Below are positions 7,550-11,062 of a stretch of DNA of 11,062 nucleotides, one piece after another; position 1 is the first letter of the stretch; every line of letters starts with the position of its first letter. The notes beneath the pieces were generated by a model. The model worked only from the letters and a program-made list of their open reading frames with translations. It was not told the origin of the DNA and ran no database searches. Position numbers and translations under genes: made by a program. This DNA is from Gammaproteobacteria bacterium (GTDB lineage: Bacteria > Pseudomonadota > Gammaproteobacteria > Magnimaribacterales > Magnimaribacteraceae). The stretch is from contig PCBA01000017.1 of NCBI GenBank assembly GCA_002730855.1, positions 1-11,062 on the forward strand, in the 5' to 3' direction.

Positions 7550-8211
7550 TAATCTACGATTTTACCAAGTTTTAGTTCAATTTTTTTATCACATTGTGAA
7601 GCTAAATCTTGATCATGAGTTACTACTACTAATGCATTATCTGTTTCCGAATTGACTTCAAATAGTAGGTCAGAAATTAACTTACCATTTTTCGGATCTA
7701 AATTTCCCGTTGGCTCATCTGCAAATAATATTTTTGCAGAACAAGCAAAAGCTCTGGCGATTGCAACTCTTTGCTGCTCACCCCCTGAAAGTTGGTTAGG
7801 ATAGTGATTTTGCCTATCAGAAAGACCAACTCTTTCCAAAAAATATTCACCCTTTTTTTTAGGGTTCTCTTCAGACTTGAGTTCTGAAGGCAACATGACA
7901 TTCTCGAGAGCAGTTAAACTGGGTAATAATTCAAAAGATTGAAAAACAAATCCTACTTTGTCTTTTCTCAGAATAGCTCTTTCTTCTTCATTTAATAGAT
8001 TTAATTTAATCCCATCTAATACAATATCTCCACTTGTAGCGGTATCAAGACCAGCCAAGAGACCTAATAAGGTAGATTTTCCAGAACCTGAAGGTCCGGT
8101 AATTGCCAGTGATTTTCCCTCTTCAAGATTAAAAGTAATATCATCAAGTATGACTAAATTACTCTCTCCAGAAAGCACTTCTTTTCTCAAATTTTTTGTG
8201 GTTAGAATCAT
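7549..8211 (-). CDS. ybbA: ABC transporter ATP-binding protein, YbbA (LolD/MacB type)
   Basis: This 220-residue cytoplasmic ATPase has every motif of an intact ABC nucleotide-binding domain: Walker A GPSGSGKST (39-47), Q-loop Gln91, signature LSGGEQQR (141-148), Walker B ILFADE (161-166) with catalytic Glu166, D-loop GNLD (169-172) and H-loop His199. Its length is that of stand-alone LolD/MacB-class ATPases (E. coli YbbA is about 228 residues). It overlaps the downstream permease gene by one base, so the two should make equal amounts and form one complex. It is divergent from tesA, the same arrangement as E. coli ybbA and tesA, which supports the YbbA name over LolD. No clear Shine-Dalgarno precedes its ATG. 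The upstream gap contains a possible minus-strand promoter at 8315-8288. Confidence 0.95.
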   Translation of the reverse strand: MILTTKNLRKEVLSGESNLVILDDITFNLEEGKSLAITGPSGSGKSTLLGLLAGLDTATSGDIVLDGIKLNLLNEEERAILRKDKVGFVFQSFELLPSLTALENVMLPSELKSEENPKKKGEYFLERVGLSDRQNHYPNQLSGGEQQRVAIARAFACSAKILFADEPTGNLDPKNGKLISDLLFEVNSETDNALVVVTHDQDLASQCDKKIELKLGKIVD

Positions 8212-8287
8212 ATTAAATAAGAAACTGTTTTGGTTAATAAATTTATAAAATATAAAAGAAACATTTACGATTTAGGTGTATTACTTT

Positions 8288-8315
8288 ACTATAACACCCC
8301 TTATTCCTTAAACAA
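8288..8315 (-). promoter_or_regulatory. Possible promoter for ybbA-ybbP
   Basis: Read on the minus strand, TTGTTT (8315-8310) and TATAGT (8293-8288) are separated by 16 bp. They match the -35 and -10 consensus at three or four and five positions. The predicted start, near 8281, would leave a leader of about 70 bases before ybbA. The -35 overlaps that of the tesA promoter, so polymerase binding in the two directions would compete. Confidence 0.35.
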
Positions 8316-8336
8316 AATATATTCTTAATCTATAAT
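8308..8336 (+). promoter_or_regulatory. Probable promoter for the tesA-amn-yciB run
   Basis: A perfect TATAAT -10 lies at 8331-8336. A weak -35 (TTAAAC, 8308-8313) is 17 bp upstream. The predicted start, near 8343, gives a very short leader of about 19 bases before the GTG start. The consensus -10 and its position between divergent genes support the call; the AT-rich background lowers confidence. Confidence 0.55.
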
Positions 8337-8361
8337 ATTTTTCTAATCCTACTAATCTAAA

Positions 8362-8988
8362 GTGTTTTATAGACTATTTTATATATTCTCTTTCCTAATA
8401 CTCGGCAGTATTTTAGTTGCTGATGAAGATACCACTAAATTACTAATTTACGGAGATAGCATTAGTGCTGGCTACGGTATGGATAAAGATAAGCAGTGGT
8501 CTAAAGAACTACAAAGAATTCTCATTGAAGAAAAGATTAGTCTAACGATTATTAATAAAAGCTTATCGGGTGAGACCACCGGAGGAGGGCTTTCTAGATT
8601 AGAGAAGATTATAGATAATTTTAAGCCTTCTTACATTCTTATAGAACTTGGTGGGAATGATGCGCTCAGGGGCTATCCTCCAGTTAAAATCAGAAATAAT
8701 ATTGAACATATGATCAATCTTGCAATCGCAAGAGGGGTGAGAGTTTTTCTTATGCAGGTAAGAATACCTCCTAACTACGGTAGGCGCTATCAAGCTTCTT
8801 TTGAGTCTCTTTATAGAGAGGTCTCGGAGGAGAATAATATCCCTTTAGTTCCTTTTATGCTTAATGATATAGCACTTAATAAGGAGCTTATGCTAGATGA
8901 TGGAATTCACCCCAATGAAGCAGCACAGCCTCTGATTGCTAAATTTATCTTCACAAACCTTCTGCCTTTAATGAGAGAAGTAGATTAA
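8362..8988 (+). CDS. tesA: Periplasmic GDSL/SGNH esterase, TesA (thioesterase I / lysophospholipase L1)
   Basis: This 208-residue SGNH hydrolase should be a broad esterase, thioesterase and lysophospholipase in the periplasm. Residues 1-20 are a signal peptide, with cleavage probable after VA. Catalytic blocks are complete: GDSIS (31-35) with nucleophile Ser33, oxyanion Gly70 in SLSGETTGGG, GGND (97-100) with Asn99, and DGIHP (180-184) with Asp180 and His183. The start is GTG at 8362; an in-frame stop at 8353 and no other suitable codon nearby leave it as the only start that retains the signal peptide. The ribosome site is weak. It is divergent from ybbA, as in E. coli, and nine bases upstream of the AMP nucleosidase gene, so it heads a plus-strand operon. 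The acidic DED after the cleavage site resembles that in both TonB receptors. Confidence 0.94.
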   Translation: MFYRLFYIFSFLILGSILVADEDTTKLLIYGDSISAGYGMDKDKQWSKELQRILIEEKISLTIINKSLSGETTGGGLSRLEKIIDNFKPSYILIELGGNDALRGYPPVKIRNNIEHMINLAIARGVRVFLMQVRIPPNYGRRYQASFESLYREVSEENNIPLVPFMLNDIALNKELMLDDGIHPNEAAQPLIAKFIFTNLLPLMREVD

Positions 8989-8997
8989 AATGACTAT

Positions 8998-9771
8998 ATG
9001 TTAAATAAACTAGAAATAGCGAAAGACTGGCTACCAAGATACACGGGCATGCCTTTGGAAAAATTTGGAGAGAACGTCTTATTAACGAATTTCTCAAACT
9101 ACGTCGAAAGCTTCGCTAATCGTTTTGGTGCAGATATTTATGGTGAAAAAAAGCCTATGCAGGCTGCAACAAATTCTGATGGTTTATCCATTATAAATTT
9201 CGGGATAGGATCTCCGAATGCGGCTACTATTATGGATTTATTATCGGCTTATCATCCGAAAGGTGTTCTGTTTCTAGGGAAATGCGGGGGCCTGAAGGAT
9301 TCTAGCGAAATAGGACACTTTATTTTACCTATCGCTGCGATCAGAGGAGAGGGCACAAGTGACAGCTATTTTCCTTCAGAGGTACCAGCACTTCCTTCAT
9401 TTAAGCTTCATAAGTTTGTCTCAGAAAAAATAATCGAAAAAGGTTATGAATATAGAACAGGTGTAGTACATACAACCAATAGAAGAGTGTGGGAACACGA
9501 TAAACCATTCCTTGATCATTTAAAAGAAACCACATGCATAGGCATTGATATGGAGACAGCAACTATTTTCGTAGTTGGACATTACAATGAAATTTCGAGA
9601 GGCGCTTTGCTTTTAGTTTCAGATGTTCCTGTCACTCCTGATGGAGTTAAAACAGAAGAATCAGATCAAGAAGTGACACAAGAATGGTCTGAACAACACT
9701 TAGAGATAGGAATAAACTCCATGACTGAGATTAGTAATCGCGGTGAACAAATACAACACTTTAGGTATTAA
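8998..9771 (+). CDS. amn: Short-form AMP nucleosidase (phosphorylase superfamily)
   Basis: The predicted reaction is AMP plus water to adenine plus ribose 5-phosphate, in the cytoplasm, controlling the adenylate pool. The 257 residues follow the PNP/UDP phosphorylase fold: WLPRYTGMPLEKFG (11-24), GIGSPNA (69-75), GKCGGL (94-99), RGEGTSD (116-122), TTNRRVWEHD (159-168), the nucleoside-binding DMETA (184-188) and SDVPVTPDGVKTE (208-220). It lacks the N-terminal regulatory domain of E. coli Amn (484 residues) and resembles the short proteins annotated as AMP nucleosidase in Bacteroidota and some other bacteria; a related purine nucleoside activity cannot be excluded. An out-of-frame ATG at 8990 is discounted; ATG 8998 keeps the conserved N-terminus. 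It sits 9 bp after tesA and 5 bp before yciB, with little ribosome-site signal, so coupling within the operon is likely. Confidence 0.88.
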   Translation: MLNKLEIAKDWLPRYTGMPLEKFGENVLLTNFSNYVESFANRFGADIYGEKKPMQAATNSDGLSIINFGIGSPNAATIMDLLSAYHPKGVLFLGKCGGLKDSSEIGHFILPIAAIRGEGTSDSYFPSEVPALPSFKLHKFVSEKIIEKGYEYRTGVVHTTNRRVWEHDKPFLDHLKETTCIGIDMETATIFVVGHYNEISRGALLLVSDVPVTPDGVKTEESDQEVTQEWSEQHLEIGINSMTEISNRGEQIQHFRY

Positions 9772-9776
9772 TATAA

Positions 9777-10373
9777 ATGGCTGGCTTGCTCAAAATATTA
9801 AATAACCCTTTAACTTTGATAATTATCATGGCTGGAACTTGGTATCCCACACGCGATTTTTTAGCTCTTACAGCTGCGATTATGTCTTTTGTTACTTTGC
9901 AAGTTCTATTAGAGAAGATGGTTAACGGGGAGATACCAGATTTTTTATTTGGGTCTTGGTGCTTACTCATTCCTTTAGGCTCTATGACTTTATTTTTTAG
10001 AGATCCTTTATTCTTGCAATGGAAATTCTCCGTTGTTTATTGGCTGTTTGGTTTAATCCTTATAGTTTCTAGATTCCTGGGCAAAAAAGACATTTTAAAA
10101 AGCATGCTTTCTTTAGCGGGCCCGCAATTAAAAAATGTTGAAGATATAGTTTGGAAAAGGGCCAATTATTGCATGGCTTTTGGTTTGATCTTTTTAGGAT
10201 TTTTAAATCTATACGTTATTCGGATGGAGGACATGGATTTATGGATAAATTTTAAATTCTACGGAGCAACGATATACAGCTTTTTATTGTTTGCTATAGT
10301 GGGATATTACATCTTTTCTAACGCACCTGAAGAGAATAGTTCTACTTCTAGATCAGACGAAATGGAAGCATAG
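9777..10373 (+). CDS. yciB: Inner-membrane protein YciB (intracellular septation protein A, IspZ)
   Basis: This 198-residue membrane protein has the characteristic YciB/IspZ motifs: TLFFRDPLFLQWKFSVVYWL (71-90), FLGKK (100-104), the VWKR turn (125-128), FLGFLNLYV (139-147) and WINFKFYG (156-163). About five to six hydrophobic segments are visible (near 12-20, 27-46, 57-74, 84-98, 132-148 and 161-180). E. coli YciB is 179 residues; here a short polar tail rich in Ser and acidic residues (182-198) extends the C-terminus. In E. coli and Shigella the family is linked to cell-envelope maintenance and septation through the division/elongation machinery. It follows the AMP nucleosidase by 5 bp and has no evident ribosome site, so it is probably the last gene of the tesA operon. 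No strong terminator is visible after it. Confidence 0.93.
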   Translation: MAGLLKILNNPLTLIIIMAGTWYPTRDFLALTAAIMSFVTLQVLLEKMVNGEIPDFLFGSWCLLIPLGSMTLFFRDPLFLQWKFSVVYWLFGLILIVSRFLGKKDILKSMLSLAGPQLKNVEDIVWKRANYCMAFGLIFLGFLNLYVIRMEDMDLWINFKFYGATIYSFLLFAIVGYYIFSNAPEENSSTSRSDEMEA

Positions 10374-10651
10374 AATATTGGGACTATAAACCTTTATTTT
10401 ATATACTTTGCTAGTCTTAGACTTGGGTAAATTTTAAGCTATTTGGAGTAACTATTCTTAATTTGGGGACCACTTCTTTGGTCATGAATTATTTGTTTTC
10501 AAAAGCTCCAAAGTCAATATAAATAGACTATTTTTTTAGTTCAAAAAGTTGCCTAAAATGGTTAAATTAGGCATGATGAATGTAGAAAAGGACTTCTATG
10601 TGTATAAAACTAAGCCCAAAAGGGATTTGCGGGCTGTATTTGGGGCAAAAT
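10374..10651. other. 278-bp intergenic region before the second TonB receptor
   Basis: No convincing gene is present. It holds an AGTCT-T-AGACT palindrome (10413-10423), a weak GACCA/TGGTC inverted repeat with a 6-base loop (10468-10483), and an AGTC/GACT pair (10512-10515, 10526-10529) followed by seven Ts (10531-10537), which could be a weak terminator for the yciB operon. It also holds a possible -10 TATAAA (10518-10523) with a poor -35, the TGCCTAA/TTAGGCA repeat, and an AGCCC/GGGCT stem (10613-10635). A 28-codon reading frame, 10573-10659, overlaps the receptor start. Confidence 0.6.
10550..10573. repeat. 7-bp inverted repeat with 10-bp spacer, candidate operator of the second receptor
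   Basis: TGCCTAA (10550-10556) and TTAGGCA (10567-10573) are perfect reverse complements around ten AT-rich bases. The 24-bp layout suits a dimeric regulator. It lies about 30 bp downstream of the possible -10 (TATAAA, 10518-10523) and 79 bp before the preferred receptor start. No T-run follows, so it is not a terminator. A leader hairpin acting in RNA is the alternative. Confidence 0.5.
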
Positions 10652-11062
10652 ATGACTAAAGAATTTATATTAAAACTGTTTATTGGTTTCTCTTTGTTAT
10701 TTTCTGGTCTTTTATTCTCGGCCGATGAAGATGAAGATGATAGAGATAGAGGGGGAATTGAAGAAATAACAGTGACCGCTGAAAAAAGAACTTCTACGGT
10801 TTCGGATACCTCCATGTCTATCACAGCTTTTGATTCTTCTCTTTTAGAAGATTTAGGTATGCAAGGACCAGATGATCTGATGGATCAGCTGCCTGCAACC
10901 ACGAGAGATGCTTATGATGTAAGGATTAGAGGTGTAGGAAGAAACTTTAGATCGCTTGGTGGAGATCCAGGTGTAGCTACTTACTATAACGGTGTTTATT
11001 CACCTGATTTTGGTATAGCAGCTTCAGAAAACTACCTTTACGACGTTGAGCGTATTGAGGTA
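10652..11062 (+). CDS. TonB-dependent outer membrane receptor, N-terminal part, cut by the window end
   Basis: The first 137 codons of a second receptor are present and the frame is open to the last base. It has a signal peptide (about residues 1-24, ending FSA), an acidic stretch DEDEDDRDR, a TonB box EEITVTAEKR, and plug motifs RIRGVGR, LGGDPGVATYYNG and LYDVERIEV. A gap-free hand alignment from the GGI before the TonB box to the end gives about 64 identities in 104 residues with the receptor at 2194-5073, so they are paralogues, probably of one ligand class. The start chosen, ATG 10652, has GGGG at 10642-10645, as the first receptor has GGGGAG, and gives a normal signal peptide. An in-frame ATG at 10598 has a better ribosome site (AAAAGGA, 10586-10592) and would add 18 residues; an in-frame TAG at 10583 limits extension further. 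Confidence 0.93.
   Translation, partial: MTKEFILKLFIGFSLLFSGLLFSADEDEDDRDRGGIEEITVTAEKRTSTVSDTSMSITAFDSSLLEDLGMQGPDDLMDQLPATTRDAYDVRIRGVGRNFRSLGGDPGVATYYNGVYSPDFGIAASENYLYDVERIEV

Noticed and set aside
7698..7901. 67-codon minus-strand frame inside ybbA
   Set aside because: Alternative frame of the ATPase, which carries all ABC motifs in its own frame.
7958..8248. 96-codon plus-strand frame across the start of ybbA
   Set aside because: Antisense to Walker A region; no family resemblance.
8599..8793. 64-codon minus-strand frame inside tesA
   Set aside because: Antisense to catalytic blocks of the esterase; no independent support.
9761..9970. 69-codon minus-strand frame over the amn/yciB junction
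   Set aside because: Antisense to two recognised genes.
10512..10537. AGTC/GACT stem plus seven Ts as the yciB terminator
   Set aside because: Only four base pairs with a 10-base loop, too weak to call as a terminator.
10573..10659. 28-codon plus-strand frame overlapping the second receptor start, as a gene
   Set aside because: No good ribosome site and no recognisable peptide; kept only as part of a leader-regulation finding.
10567..10824. 85-codon minus-strand frame at the start of the second receptor
   Set aside because: Antisense to the signal peptide and TonB box of the receptor; its serine-rich run only mirrors the acidic codons.

Overview
This 11 kb window is AT-rich and densely coded. 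It most resembles a streamlined marine gammaproteobacterium of the SAR86 type. That is an inference from low GC, short intergenic gaps, large TonB-dependent receptors and a gammaproteobacterial tesA/ybbA/ybbP cluster; no rRNA or other marker is present. I see no tRNA, rRNA, CRISPR array, insertion sequence or phage gene.

Region 1 (1-5115, plus strand) looks like an uptake/catabolic module. A small exported protein (120-812) made of two copies of one domain is followed after 15 bp by a cytoplasmic TIM-barrel amidohydrolase (828-2000). Then comes a 193 bp regulatory gap with two adjoining tandem-repeat arrays and a promoter with a consensus -35, and a full-length 959-residue TonB-dependent outer membrane receptor (2194-5073). 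A strong hairpin terminator closes the block and serves both strands.

Region 2 (5114-10373) is a conserved housekeeping block. On the minus strand, an ABC ATPase (ybbA) and a large FtsX-like permease (ybbP) overlap by one base. Divergent from them is a plus-strand run of a periplasmic GDSL esterase (tesA), a short-form AMP nucleosidase and the inner-membrane protein YciB, with gaps of only 9 and 5 bp. Both directions appear to start from promoters whose -35 boxes overlap around 8308-8315.

Region 3 (10374-11062) is a 278 bp intergenic stretch with a 7+7 bp inverted repeat, followed by the first 137 codons of a second TonB-dependent receptor that runs off the end. Its N-terminus is about 60% identical to the first receptor by hand alignment, so two paralogous receptors flank the housekeeping block.

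Working model (inference): the receptors import one or more unidentified organic substrates through the outer membrane, and the amidohydrolase and duplicated-domain secreted protein may act on or bind the first receptor's substrate. The most unusual items are the duplicated-domain secreted protein with matching cysteine pairs, the 11-bp repeat array beside the receptor promoter, and the leader of the second receptor with its palindrome and competing starts.
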